Origin: Pseudeuparius sepicola | Taxonomy: Eukaryota > Arthropoda > Insecta > Coleoptera > Anthribidae | Assembly: GCA_963920635.1 (NCBI GenBank) | Contig: OY987303.1 | Location: forward strand, 20,128,175-20,192,174 | Length of the DNA: 64,000 bases | Direction of reading: 5' to 3' | In this document: one piece after another, positions 21,961 through 34,858 of the stretch | Position numbering within the stretch: position 1 is the first letter of the stretch | Layout of the letters: each line of letters starts with the position of its first letter | Made by a program: the position numbers and the translations under genes | Notes under the pieces: generated by a model | The model's input: the letters and a program-made list of their open reading frames with translations, nothing else | Databases searched by the model: none | What the model was told of the DNA's origin: nothing

Positions 21961-22780
21961 AATAATATGGATTGAATATGAAAGATATATCATGAATGAA
22001 GGAATTGCAACCGAAACATAAGAGAAATTCGTATTTTTTCTGTTACCTTTCAAACAATTGGCGAACAAAATTATATATTTAACACCATACAAGACGCAGA
22101 CCTTTGAATAAAGAACCCGAGGAAGGAGCAAATTTGGGCTTAACACTCGACCGGGACAATCTCTACATAAGGCGGGATGTCGTTTCCGTTTGTACAGTGG
22201 CGTGCACCTTTGAGTTGTTTCGACAAACTATAATCGAGGCAGAAATCCTCATTTTTCGAGAGTACCTACAGTACAGTCAAAACATTATAAGGCACGTATA
22301 CATATGTTTCAAAGTTTAGCAACCTTGATAAGACAGCAATTCTAATTTTAAGTTTCCAATTATGAAGAAGTAGGTACATACACAAACGCCTATTCCACTT
22401 TGTACATGGCCTCAAAAGTTAATTTAAATTACAAAATTACTTATCGATGGATTATTATCCTCATTTTAGTTTTGGCGGTTAGGGAGTTGCCACAAGCCGC
22501 ACAGCTAAGCATAATAACCCGAAAAAGTATCTAAACACCACATATTGACAACTAGCATCGTGTCAGATATCAAAATATTGTGTCAAAACTTGGATACTAC
22601 TCAGGGCGATTTTGTCTAACCTATTTTATAATAGGTACACATAGAGCTTTGACTCCTTCCTGAAATTCTCTATTCAAAGACTCAAATTTGTACCAATTAC
22701 TTTTATTTTATTAAAAGAGTTATTTTGCCTGTACAAGGTATAAAGTATCGATCCCGCAAACCTCACTTATAGGACCCTAA
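21961..22780. other. Non-coding stretch
   Basis: No coding, RNA or repeat structure noticed. Confidence 0.4.
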
Positions 22781-23090
22781 GGCCCCCTTGTCTCCCCCAA
22801 ACCTCCGCAGTTGCCCTCTTCCTCGGTGATTAGGCAAAATTCGGCGTCTGCAGCCTCCAGCCGCCGCCAAACAGCTGGAAAATGAATTTCCTCGGAGTTA
22901 ATTTAAGGAGGGGGGAGGGGGCGAGCCCCCCCCCCCACCCCCGCTCGGCTTATAGACGGATGTACACGGGGGCACATATACGATCAATCGCCTTGCGAGG
23001 CAGTCTTGCAAGTTGAAGATAAGCGGAACGGAGTGGTGGAGACGGGGGCTTATAGGGCTTTTGGACGGGGAAGGAGTATATAGGGTAAAT
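22781..23090. other. GC-rich block with C/G tracts
   Basis: CCTAAGGCCCCCTTGTCTCC, then G-tract AGGAGGGGGGAGGGGGCGAG next to a C13-type run at about 22926-22938. The tracts are mirror-like and could form quadruplex or hairpin structures. The proline-rich minus-strand frame is compositional. Confidence 0.45.
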
Positions 23091-23695
23091 ATTTTTTGGT
23101 TGCTGGTGGATATTAATACGGTAGAGGCGAAATGTAGGACTCGTTGTTTTTTTTTACTAAAATGATTGTAGTATTTTTGCTGCATTTTTCATCCAATAGT
23201 TATATGATAAAGTGAAACTCATGGCTTTTTGGACATAGGTACTTAATATAATTTTTGTTCAAATCAATGCCTACGTTTCGACACACTCCGTATCTTCTTC
23301 AGGGCTAAATATAAAATAGAGGTTGTAAACTGTACCTACTGTACTGTACTGGGATTACAATGAATTAATAAATTAACGAAAGGTCAACAAACAAACAACA
23401 AACAGTGCAAACATGTTCATTGAAAGCCAATCAAGAAAAACATTACAAGTTCCTACTACAATGTTGAAAAGTTGAAAAAAACAAGTTTTACCAAACCATA
23501 TTTTGAACACAAGCAAACGCTTACATTTTTTATTAATTGAACATAGTCCTTTTGTAAACACTTCCTATATGTTACTTCGAATAGAGTGGAATGGAATGGA
23601 ATGGAAACGAACGGAATGGAATAGAATGAGAACTTTTTGGGACTAAATTAACTAAGTACCTATACTACCTATGTACCTATGTATAAATATTTTAC
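23091..23695. other. Non-coding stretch with (GGAAT)n patch
   Basis: A degenerate GGAAT microsatellite of about 8 units lies at 23585-23630. Nothing else is supported. Confidence 0.6.
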
Positions 23696-24324
23696 CTATA
23701 CCGGGTGTTCAAAAAACAGTGCACAAACTTCTAGGGCTAGGAGAACATTAAAAAATAAGATGAAAAGTTCATTTATAGGTGGGGTCAACAACCAATACCT
23801 AAAAAGATACAGGGTGTCAAAATTGAAATTTTACATTAGATATATTTCTAAAGTAACTTTTGAAACAATCGTCATATTTGCACAAAATTTGGTAACTGGG
23901 TCTTTTTGGGGCGGGGAATTCAAATAAATGTGAGCATAGTTTTCATGTGATTTGTATGTGGCGCCACCTACGACATTTACGGTCCTTCCCTATTAAACGT
24001 CAGAACTTTTTTGGATCTAGGTTTAGGTATTTCTTTATTTCTGAGGTAAATATGTTTTTCTCTGAGATTTCTATGTGAAATAAGTGTAGGTACTTTGTAA
24101 AGTAGTAAAACGCTTTTAACTAAATGTTTTGTTATTAAATAAACTGTTGTTCAATTTTTATCAGTTTTGTCGATATACCATACATACTGAAAAATTCGCC
24201 AATATTTATTGACACCCGGCATCTCTACGTGTTTTTGAGCCTATAATACCTTTATACGAACTTTTCGTTTTATTTTTCGATGTTCTGTAGAAGTATGTAC
24301 ACTGTTTTTTTAAATACCCGTATA
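23696..24324. mobile_element. MITE with TATACCGGGTGTTCAAAAAA end
   Basis: The first ~75 bases (TATACCGGGTGTTCAAAAAA, then CAGTGCACAAACTTCTA) are mirrored at 24245-24324 (TAGAAGTATGTACACTG..., ACCCGTATA). A secondary TACAGGGTGTC at 23812 pairs with GACACCCGGC near 24210. No coding frame. Confidence 0.72.
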
Positions 24325-24346
24325 GTAATAAATTGAACTTGCTTAA

Positions 24347-24780
24347 AGCGCCACATACACACAGAGGGAGAACCGCACAATTAAGTCTGCGTTTCCCCCC
24401 CCTACTCAGTTCACGTCAGTTTGCGCGTCTAGTTTGTCAGTGACGTCACCAGAAATAAGCTTTATTATAGAACAGTTGCGTGCTCTTGCGTAATCAAGAA
24501 AATAAATTTATCTTTTGGAGGAATTGCATTATTTAGGACATTATGTTGCAACAAAAGAGCCGTCAGCTACCACGAGAACTTTCGAGTGCGCTAGTGTCAA
24601 AAGAATAAAGGATACACATACAGAATTATCCCCGCGCTTTTTTAACTGTGCACGTTAAAAAACAAATTGACGGACTTGAATGCGCTTTCCTCAGATTTGG
24701 CCACAGTCGATACTTTTTAAGTATACCACGCACGTGGTACAGTTGAGTTTTGAGTCTTTCCTCTGTGTGTGGGTGGCCCT
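24347..24780. mobile_element. TTAA-flanked MITE (piggyBac-like)
   Basis: Ends AGCGCCACATACACACAGAGG and its near-perfect inverse CCTCTGTGTGTGGGTGGCCCT (19 of 21 matching) are both bordered by TTAA (24343-24346 and 24781-24784). TTAA target duplication is the piggyBac signature, though the terminal bases are not the usual CCC. Non-autonomous, 434 bases. Confidence 0.78.
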
Positions 24781-24784
24781 TTAA

Positions 24785-25197
24785 AATCTATTTGATAGTT
24801 GTCATTAAGGAACCTTCTTGTTCTGAATATATTTTCTGTGGCAACAAATTCAACGATCAAAGTGTTCAATGAAAGTGTGAGTGTCTTCTAGTAATTGGTA
24901 AGCTGAAGAAGTTGGTAAGCTGAAGAAGTTATCACGTGATCATTTTAGCTACTTACCACAATAAGCCTTGTTGTTTTTATGCGTGTATACGCCGTAACTA
25001 ATAGAGTGGGAGAGTTAAAAAATATCGAAAGTGATATTTTCGTAAGTAATATCACAAGGGCATCTAATTTTTCCGAAAAAAATCAAAAAAACACGTTGCT
25101 AAGTAATATTTTAACAAGAAGCATGAGTGCTGGTGGCAACAAAAATCCGAGTCGAAGACGAGGACTTTTGCACCTGGACGAATGCATTTTGTTAAAA
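24785..25197. other. Non-coding stretch
   Basis: A GTAAGCTGAAGAAGTT(G) unit is doubled at 24899-24930. A 73-codon plus frame (24979-25200) has no recognisable domain. Confidence 0.4.
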
Positions 25198-25198
25198 T

Positions 25199-25473
25199 AG
25201 TATATTTCCTAACAAGTGCGGAAAGTGCCACTTTTCCGCACGCGATTGAAGAAATCGAGTGAGGAAAAGACACTTTCCGCAAGAGTTAGGAACACTATTT
25301 TTTCTACAAGCGTGCGGAAAAGCAGTGCAGTTTAGAAAGTGTTACTTTTCCACACTAGTGCGGAAAAGTAGTGCGCAAAAGTATGTTTCCGCACTAGTGC
25401 GGAAAAGTGACACTTTTTAAACTAAAATGCGTGCGTGCACTTTTCCGCACGCTTGTAGAAAAAAATATTACTA
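25199..25473. mobile_element. GTGCGGAAAAGT palindrome cluster
   Basis: TGCGGAAA or its inverse TTTCCGCA occurs about ten times in 270 bases in both orientations, including the perfect CCGCACTAGTGCGG centre. The outer ends (TAGTATATTTCCTAACAAG and CTTGTAGAAAAAAATATTACTA) are imperfect inverted repeats. Foldback MITE. Confidence 0.75.
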
Positions 25474-26642
25474 AGCATTGTATTTTTTTTAGATTTTTTT
25501 CACAGGGAAAATTAGATTGCCCGAATGGTATTTGACAAGACTATTTCATGAGTAACAGATTATTCTGCATGCACGTAGCTTACAAAACATACTAACCTAT
25601 TATACAACAGCTGTCAAGTTTTGCCGCGAGTAAACTCAAAAAAACTGCTGACAGATGCTGTCATACAGTTTTTCCATCTAGAAACCATTTGTAATTCAAA
25701 ATTGCGCGTTTGTGATTGGTGGAAATTAAGAAGAGGAAAATAGTCGCTGAAATCGGCTCTCGATTGTTTAATATTTGCAGAACCTTTAATTTATTTTTCT
25801 TGTTTGGAATCAAATTCTTAATATTTTGTGTTGAAAAGTAGCTGTATACCACTTCTTATGTTTCCGTGGGAACTTATTAATTGTCCCCAATATTACGTGT
25901 AGGGGTCTAAATTCTAGGGTGAATGTCAATAAATGCCGAACAATGGTTTTACCCTCTTTTAATATTACATTGAACGGTTTCTTCCCAACTTAACGGCATT
26001 GAAAGAGAATGTGCTGTTCTCGTCAGCAAGACGTCAAAACAAACGAGAATTTTATTGAAATAGGTAAAATGGAAAACACCCCACAGGGCAAGCACTTCTT
26101 TTCAATTTCTTTCTGTATGTGTGACCGTTTCAGAGTTAATAATGGGGAAGGAATGACCATTATTGTGTAGCTGCAGAAGAATTGGAGAAACAACTATTAA
26201 CACACTATCTACATTTTCATTTTAGAAATAAAATATAATTTTTCAATAATGATAAATTTCACGTTCAACATAAATGTACAACAAGGAAAGTTAGTGGTTT
26301 TATGGGACTAATTTATTTCAATATGTGGAAATGTGATGGTAATGTACTAGCATACCAGAATTGTCTTGACAAATTGACAATTCACAAGCACGAGAAAATG
26401 TTATATAATATGTACAAGATCTTGATTGAGAAAATTATTACACGCGGAATATTAAACAATGTTATTTTCTAGAATCAGTAGTGGAATATTAATTATAGTG
26501 GAACAATTTTTTAAAGAAGACACTCAATTTCCGATATTTTGATGCTATTTATTACACGATCTTCAGGGCCCTAAAATAAATTGAATTAACGATTGAAATA
26601 AATTTTTCTTTTAAGAAATTAGTAACCAATCCTCGCTGTCTA
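25474..26642. other. Non-coding stretch
   Basis: AT-rich with no recognised gene or repeat. Confidence 0.45.
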
Positions 26643-28134
26643 TACAGGGTGATTCAGTAACGATGTAAAAAAATGTAACCACATCAGGTGGGAAAAAATA
26701 GCTTAATACGAATTCAAAATTTAAAAAATCGAAAGTCAACAAAAAATAATTTTAGAACTGGATTAAAACCCCTTGTTAATGGCGATCACCATATCAGCTG
26801 TTAAGCTCGCACGTCGAGGCTTTCCACCCCGGGGCATGGAGTTGCCAGTTGCACAACATATCGTATTTTTACTTTCTTGATACCTATTTCAAAAAATGTA
26901 TGCATAGACTAACTAAATGTATTACCCTTTTTGATTTTTCAATGCCAATCAACAGTAATTAGTGGGTGTGTAGGAGTATAGGGAGCTCTTAGTTTCCCAC
27001 AATGGATGCACGTTGTTTGCAGAGACTGAAGTAGCAGACAAAACACAAAACTAAGCACAAAATGTGCAAATATGCATCAACATTAAAACACTCTATAACT
27101 GTTTACTTTCAACTTCCATAGGTACAATTCATGACCTCGCGAATCGCAGACCTCTACATGCCTCGTTCCACACACCTGTACTCAAGATATTGACAAGACT
27201 GAGTCGCCTATAGTCGCTACAGTTGCAAAGCACTACAACTACAGTCGGTATCTACTGTTCCTTCCAAGTGCATGCTATCGCCACCACCCGACCATTGTTT
27301 TTGTTCTGGGAATAGCTATTTAACAGTAGTTAGTTCACATCAACGAAACCTTAACGTATAGGACTAAAACGAATTGTGACTACTGTTTAAGAATACCTTG
27401 AAATAATTTTACTGATATGAATTAGCCGCGCCTTAATAACTATTCACAAAAACAATCCTCCTACTTTCCGAGATGCGAGTGGAGCCATCGCCATCTATCC
27501 GGCAGTGCCTGAACTTGCCGTACGCGTATAACTAATCTGTAATAATTGAATTACTAGTCTCTGACAGCCAACGCCGCCAGCGTCTAAGTGGCCGGCCAGT
27601 CAGTAAACTAAGCAATCATGTTATAATAACCACTGTCAGGTTGTTTTTTTGCTTAGAAATAACAATAAAATATGGATCGTGGTAGGCGTCGTTACGCGTT
27701 GAAGGTAGCAATATTCTTCTGCAATTTAAAAATTGTGATGCAAATATTGTGTGTGAGGAAATGCGCGAAAAGACTTAATGTTTTCTTAAAATGTTTGAAG
27801 TGTTATGAGGCTTTCCCTTTGTAGAATCAAGACTGAACACACCAAAAATGCAGATGAAAGGTAGGTAGGTATTTATTATTTCTTCAGTTTCACATTCCAC
27901 AAAAAAATGACTGAAATGTGGCAACGCAGCTCTCCAGTGCCAACCTTGACGATTTACATTGAAGCAGAAACGTCGAGTTACTCGAGTATTAAGCACAGAC
28001 CACCGTTTTAAGGTTCATTTGCCTCACGTTTTAAACTTCGAGAAAAAAAATGTCTTTCACATTTTCTTTTTTAGTAGACCTCCCCTACTGTGTGGTGGTT
28101 AAATTTTTTTAGATAATGACTGAATCACCCTGTA
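26643..28134. mobile_element. 1.5-kb element with TACAGGGTGATTCAGT TIR
   Basis: TACAGGGTGATTCAGTAACG and a further ~40 bases are mirrored at the right end, ending ACTGAATCACCCTGTA. The interior has an ATG at 27672 opening MDRGRRRYALKVAIFFCN with no recognisable domain and no further long frame. Probably an internally deleted DNA transposon. The 4439-bp tandem duplication begins inside its right TIR at 28068. Confidence 0.75.
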
Positions 28135-28643
28135 GATTCTTGAAATTAGTGAGGTAATTTTAACATTATAATGTAATGTGTTTAGTTTCATAGTTTCCGA
28201 ATTTTCCTGGCGCTTGCCTCCCTGAATTTTGCATTTCATCCAAAAATTCAAAGATGGTATATGTATGACCAAAGGTTGAATTCACAAGGTGAGAAATATT
28301 TTTATTATTTATTTTACGACAAGAAGCCATTCTTTATAAAATAATTCTGTTTGTTGAGAAAACAAGATTAAAAATCTTAGGTAGATATAAGTACAAGGTG
28401 CTAATAAATAAAAAAAAATGTTTCAAGACAGAAAGATTACCATCATTTATTATTTGGTACAAAATATTTATAAAACGAAGTTGTTTATAATCCAAAATAA
28501 TAAAATGTCAGTGCCAAAATTTGAAACCCGAATTTTGATTTATTTTTTAAGTTGAATTATTATGATAAATCAAAACGAAAATCTTGTTGATAAAAAAAAA
28601 TAATAAAAACGAAATAATAAGCTCGATTATGAAAAAAATATTC

Positions 28644-29988
28644 TATACAGGGTGTCCCGAAATTAGCCTGCCATAATTTACCAGCGTGTTCTACGACCTA
28701 AAAAAATGAAAAAAGTCCCTATAAACTGGCCTCAAAAATGCCCCCTAATGGGGCTATAGCCCCCGAAAGGGGCAGTTTCACAAACGGGTTTCTATAAATA
28801 TTTCCAGAACGAACGAAGATAAAATTCTGAAATTTGGTATATGATGTACCTGTGCAATTTGACATTTAGCGAGATAGCGATAGTAAGACATTCTTAATCA
28901 TAGGCGTCCCAAAGTTCAGGAGTTAAAATTACCCCAAAATTTGTGTGTATACTTTTTTCCAGTTTTCTTGCGAAATTATGAAATTTGAAGGTATTCTACG
29001 AAGAGAAGGTGCTCTTGTTGGACTTCGATAGCATGCATCGTATTCGAGTAAACTCGTTTTGAAAATTTTTTGCAGAGTGCCATGAAAATGCCTATTAGAA
29101 ATTAGCCTGCCACAATTTACCACCACGTTTCATAATACAAAAAAAAATGAAAAAGTTCCTATAAACATGGGCTCAAAAAAGTCCCCTAAGAGGGCTATAG
29201 CCCCCGAAATGGACACTTTCACAAACGATTTTTTCTAATGGCACAGATAGTTTAACATTCTTCATCATAGGCGTTCCAAATAAGGGAGGTCAAGGGGTTA
29301 AAAATATCCCAATTTTTTTGTGCCCTTTTTTCATGATTTATTCTCCCTGGTATGTCACATACCAAATTTCAGAATTTTATCTTTGCTCGTTCTGGAAATA
29401 TTTAGAAAAAAAAGATTTGCCAAAGTGTCCATTTCGGGAGCTTAGGGGCCATTTTTCAAGCTATGTTTATAGGAACTTTTTCATTTTTTTAGGTCACTGA
29501 ACACGCTGGTAAAATATGGCAGGCTAATTTCTAATACGCATTTTCATGGCCCGCTGCAAAAAAAATTCAATACGATTTTACTCGAAAACGGTGCACGCTA
29601 TAAAAGTTCAACAAGAGCACTATTTTTTCGTAGAATACCCCGAAATTTTATAATTTCGCAAGAAATTTGGGGAAAAAGCACACACACAAAGTTTTGGTTA
29701 TTTTTAACCCCTTAACCTCCCCATTTAGGACGCCTATTATTAAGAATGCCTAACTATCGCTACCTCGGCAAATGTCAAATCTCACATTACATACCAAATT
29801 TCAGAATTTTATCTTTGTTCGTTCTGGAAATATTTAGAAAAAACTGTTTGCCAAAGTCTCCATTTAGGGGGCTATAGCCCCCTTAGAGGGCATTTTTGAG
29901 GCCATGTTTATTGGAACTTTTTTAATTTTTTTGGGTCGCAGAACACGCTGGTAAATTATGGCAGGCTAAATTCGGGACACCCTGTATA
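28644..29988. mobile_element. 1.35-kb foldback, TATACAGGGTGTCCCGAA ends
   Basis: Ends TATACAGGGTGTCCCGAA and TTCGGGACACCCTGTATA. Arms of about 600 bases fold back at roughly 75-80% identity. The sub-motif TAGCCTGCCATAATTTACC or its inverse occurs four times and the CAGAATTTTATCTTTG block three times, so the element arose by inverted duplication of a smaller unit. It lies inside a further inverted pair (28453-28505 against 30095-30150). No coding capacity. Confidence 0.85.
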
Positions 29989-30419
29989 TGCTCCTTTAAC
30001 TTTCAGACATTTATCCATTCATTTTTTCAAATTTAACGTAAAAAAATAAAAACATAAAAACCAACTTCAGACTTCAAATTTTGTATTAAGGCTTTATTTT
30101 GGATTATAAATAACTCTCTTTTATAAATATTTGGTCCAAAACATTTTCTTTTTTTATTACTTTATTAACCTTGTTCTGTGATCTAAGATTTGTATACTTA
30201 TAGTTATGTTTTTTAGAGAATCCATTAAAATTTTTTCTCTTCCTGTGAACATACCTGTGATTTTGCATGCCACTTTACTAAATACTTTTTCAGAGACCCA
30301 TAAACTATTGACCCCATCGACATGAATGAAGACGCGCTCTTTCCGCTCATTCACTATTTAACGTCCTCAAACCCAATCGAACCTCCCCGACCTTCACTAC
30401 TCCAAACGCACAAAAAACC

Positions 30420-30770
30420 CGCCTGACCATTGAGCGAATAATTCTTGTTTGACGACAATGCGAGGCGGAGAGGCCCCGCATTCGCGTTGCGGTTAATCGG
30501 TTAACGGAAATCGCGGATGAGCGTAGTGTCCGTGTGCACGGGCCGGCGGGGGGGCATTACGCTGCCAGGATGGGCACATTTATTACGGGGGCCCTGCGGG
30601 CCGGACCGCCGACCGGGCTATCTCTACCGGAAAATATCTCGCGAAAAAGTCACAATGCCGGCCCCCGGCCCCGCGTTGTTTGACGACAATGGGGCCCTCG
30701 AAGTTACAGAGAAACACGTGGGACGATTTTTTCGACCTCTAGCCGGAGGCGGTTAACGACGTTAGTAGAG
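30420..30770. other. CpG-rich block (copy 1)
   Basis: GC/CpG-rich island (GGGCCGGCGGGGGGGCATTA) with GGTTAATCGGTTAACG and CACGTG elements. The 79-codon frame has no domain. Repeated exactly at 34859-35209. Confidence 0.5.
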
Positions 30771-30887
30771 TCAAATAGGTAGCTCTTAGGGGACATTATA
30801 CGGTAGCTAGTTGCGTACATTTTAAATGAGCATTACACAAAGGTAAAGTTTGGCTGCTCTGTATTCAATCTACAGCTCTGCCACAAC

Positions 30888-32430
30888 CTCCTCAAACTTA
30901 CAAGCCCTGTACAAACATGTGGCAATGCCGCAGCGGGATGGTTCAATGGGTCTATGCAGTCTAGCGGGCCTAATAACGATCGGCCGTTTTGACGAACTTT
31001 TCGGTACATTGGCTTAAAATTTGATAAAATTGTCAACAATTTTTATAATTATTATAACAGGTTAGGTAAATAGGTATGTTTGTTTAACAGACAATAATAA
31101 AATCGGTAACAAAATATATACAGAAATATAGGTATGTAAAATAAGTACGATTCGTGGGGTAGATAGGTACATTTTCGACAAATAATATGGCAAATGCGGG
31201 CAAATAGAGGGGACTACATTTTTTGTAGTAAGTGGAATTCTTGTTAGAATTTTTCACAATATGCCCGTCAGGCAAATGATGATTATCTTTCCTTATAGTT
31301 GAATTTTCAATTTTCATCAAAATATATACGTCAAACGCACATAAAACTGCGTTTTGTGAAGGAGAACAATCTGTTATGATTGAAATTACAGTTAGGGCCA
31401 ATTTCATAATATACATATTATAACTAAAGTATCTTTTGACTTTAATTAGGTAAAGAAAATTTTGCAACAATATTAAACAATGTTTAAATTTGCATAGATC
31501 AAAGTTTTCTCCTTTACCAACGTAACGTCAAAGATACTGCTATCTTTGTTGGGACATGTCCTGACATGCTGCAGGCACAATGATCCCAGCCAGCCCATTA
31601 CCGGTTTCATCCTCTTTGGGAATCATCAGATGGACGTAGGCAAAATCCGGAGTGCAGATGGATTCAGTTGAATCCTTTCAATTGAAACCGGTAATGGGCT
31701 GGCTGGGATCATTGTGCCTGCAGCATGTCAGGACATGTCCCAACAAAGATAGCAGTATCTTTGACGTTACGTTGGTAAAGGAGAAAACTTTGATCTATGC
31801 AATGTTTATTCCCAACGAAAATCGAGAATCAATGGTGTAGTTCAATGCCGGTAGGGGTATTAGCCCTCGGAGTAGTTGTTTCTGTTGGTTCTATCTTTTG
31901 AATGTTTAAATTGTTACAAAAACTTCTTTAATTTTAAAGGATACTTTAATTTGTTTATTAATCATTTTATACTTATATTTTTGTCCTTTGGAAAGCCCAA
32001 AACGAATACAAGTCGACCGCCTGCCGTCAAGCAAATAAAACCTAACTACTTCCAGCTATTATTACGATTTGACTTACAGCCAGGTATTCAACTAAGTTCT
32101 AGCTTCCCTCGACGATTCTAGGCATCTTGAGGCTTCAAATTGTAGAAGGAACAAATAACTCCTTACTCTTGTTCACTTCGAACTTTTACAAATGTTTCAG
32201 TTTTGCACGAACAAATCAAATTTATAAAAAAGCTTTCGCCAGCGCTTCGAGCAGTCTGTTTCCCACACTGCCTCGTCGTAGAAATCTCACGACGATACCA
32301 CTACCAGCGCTATAAAACTAATTCTCGTAAGTTTCTTATGTAAAATCAAATGACAGGGAGTGACAGGCCACGCCACGCAGACCCGCAAGCCATGTTGCAA
32401 GTTTTCTCAACTTCAGGGCTTGCCTAAACT
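30888..32430. repeat. Dispersed repeat also present inverted at 48 kb
   Basis: Aligns in reverse orientation to 48175-49245 at roughly 80-85% identity, including the GCCGCAGCGGGATGGTTCAA and GTCGTAGAAATCTCACGACG segments. The 410-bp insertion at 31491 is absent from the inverted copy. Short frames have no domain. Family unassigned. Confidence 0.75.
31491..31900. mobile_element. 410-bp hairpin insertion with 12-bp TSD
   Basis: Two 117-base arms (31491-31607 and 31685-31801), essentially perfect complements, enclose a 77-base loop. A 99-base single-copy tail (31802-31900) follows. Flanked by AATGTTTAAATT at 31479-31490 and 31901-31912. The homologous site at 48679-48690 is empty (AATTGAAACATT on the plus strand). 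A 62-codon plus frame crosses the right arm and has no known domain. Confidence 0.85.
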
Positions 32431-33082
32431 CTATTCAAACTAAACGCAAGTGAAATATAAACAAAAGTTGTTGCATGGCTAGAGTGTGATACGCACGTGA
32501 TCGGCTTTTTTAGTAGACCTCCCCTACTGTGTGGTGGTTAAATTTTTTTAGATAATGACTGAATCACCCTGTAGATTCTTGAAATTAGTGAGGTAATTTT
32601 AACATTATAATGTAATGTGTTTAGTTTCATAGTTTCCGAATTTTCCTGGCGCTTGCCTCCCTGAATTTTGCATTTCATCCAAAAATTCAAAGATGGTATA
32701 TGTATGACCAAAGGTTGAATTCACAAGGTGAGAAATATTTTTATTATTTATTTTACGACAAGAAGCCATTCTTTATAAAATAATTCTGTTTGTTGAGAAA
32801 ACAAGATTAAAAATCTTAGGTAGATATAAGTACAAGGTGCTAATAAATAAAAAAAAATGTTTCAAGACAGAAAGATTACCATCATTTATTATTTGGTACA
32901 AAATATTTATAAAACGAAGTTGTTTATAATCCAAAATAATAAAATGTCAGTGCCAAAATTTGAAACCCGAATTTTGATTTATTTTTTAAGTTGAATTATT
33001 ATGATAAATCAAAACGAAAATCTTGTTGATAAAAAAAAATAATAAAAACGAAATAATAAGCTCGATTATGAAAAAAATATTC

Positions 33083-34427
33083 TATACAGGGTGTCCCGAA
33101 ATTAGCCTGCCATAATTTACCAGCGTGTTCTACGACCTAAAAAAATGAAAAAAGTCCCTATAAACTGGCCTCAAAAATGCCCCCTAATGGGGCTATAGCC
33201 CCCGAAAGGGGCAGTTTCACAAACGGGTTTCTATAAATATTTCCAGAACGAACGAAGATAAAATTCTGAAATTTGGTATATGATGTACCTGTGCAATTTG
33301 ACATTTAGCGAGATAGCGATAGTAAGACATTCTTAATCATAGGCGTCCCAAAGTTCAGGAGTTAAAATTACCCCAAAATTTGTGTGTATACTTTTTTCCA
33401 GTTTTCTTGCGAAATTATGAAATTTGAAGGTATTCTACGAAGAGAAGGTGCTCTTGTTGGACTTCGATAGCATGCATCGTATTCGAGTAAACTCGTTTTG
33501 AAAATTTTTTGCAGAGTGCCATGAAAATGCCTATTAGAAATTAGCCTGCCACAATTTACCACCACGTTTCATAATACAAAAAAAAATGAAAAAGTTCCTA
33601 TAAACATGGGCTCAAAAAAGTCCCCTAAGAGGGCTATAGCCCCCGAAATGGACACTTTCACAAACGATTTTTTCTAATGGCACAGATAGTTTAACATTCT
33701 TCATCATAGGCGTTCCAAATAAGGGAGGTCAAGGGGTTAAAAATATCCCAATTTTTTTGTGCCCTTTTTTCATGATTTATTCTCCCTGGTATGTCACATA
33801 CCAAATTTCAGAATTTTATCTTTGCTCGTTCTGGAAATATTTAGAAAAAAAAGATTTGCCAAAGTGTCCATTTCGGGAGCTTAGGGGCCATTTTTCAAGC
33901 TATGTTTATAGGAACTTTTTCATTTTTTTAGGTCACTGAACACGCTGGTAAAATATGGCAGGCTAATTTCTAATACGCATTTTCATGGCCCGCTGCAAAA
34001 AAAATTCAATACGATTTTACTCGAAAACGGTGCACGCTATAAAAGTTCAACAAGAGCACTATTTTTTCGTAGAATACCCCGAAATTTTATAATTTCGCAA
34101 GAAATTTGGGGAAAAAGCACACACACAAAGTTTTGGTTATTTTTAACCCCTTAACCTCCCCATTTAGGACGCCTATTATTAAGAATGCCTAACTATCGCT
34201 ACCTCGGCAAATGTCAAATCTCACATTACATACCAAATTTCAGAATTTTATCTTTGTTCGTTCTGGAAATATTTAGAAAAAACTGTTTGCCAAAGTCTCC
34301 ATTTAGGGGGCTATAGCCCCCTTAGAGGGCATTTTTGAGGCCATGTTTATTGGAACTTTTTTAATTTTTTTGGGTCGCAGAACACGCTGGTAAATTATGG
34401 CAGGCTAAATTCGGGACACCCTGTATA
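33083..34427. mobile_element. 1.35-kb foldback (copy 2)
   Basis: Second copy of 28644-29988, carried by the tandem duplication and not by separate transposition. Confidence 0.85.
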
Positions 34428-34858
34428 TGCTCCTTTAACTTTCAGACATTTATCCATTCATTTTTTCAAATTTAACGTAAAAAAATAAAAACATAAAAAC
34501 CAACTTCAGACTTCAAATTTTGTATTAAGGCTTTATTTTGGATTATAAATAACTCTCTTTTATAAATATTTGGTCCAAAACATTTTCTTTTTTTATTACT
34601 TTATTAACCTTGTTCTGTGATCTAAGATTTGTATACTTATAGTTATGTTTTTTAGAGAATCCATTAAAATTTTTTCTCTTCCTGTGAACATACCTGTGAT
34701 TTTGCATGCCACTTTACTAAATACTTTTTCAGAGACCCATAAACTATTGACCCCATCGACATGAATGAAGACGCGCTCTTTCCGCTCATTCACTATTTAA
34801 CGTCCTCAAACCCAATCGAACCTCCCCGACCTTCACTACTCCAAACGCACAAAAAACC

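Larger units (their letters stand above)
28068..32506. repeat. 4439-bp tandem duplication, copy 1
   Basis: Identical in order, and apparently base for base, to 32507-36945. All frames, the foldback, the GC-rich block and the hairpin are displaced by exactly 4439. It begins in the right TIR of the 26643 element. I saw no difference between copies by eye. Confidence 0.95.

Noticed and set aside
22898..23185. 95-codon minus frame with glycine and proline runs
   Set aside because: The runs come from G/C homopolymers.
30517..30756. 79-codon frame present in both duplication copies
   Set aside because: Being present twice is due to the tandem duplication, not selection; composition-driven and domain-free.
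31084..31470. 128-codon minus frame in both duplication copies
   Set aside because: AT-rich and transmembrane-like by composition; the diverged 48-kb copy does not preserve the frame.
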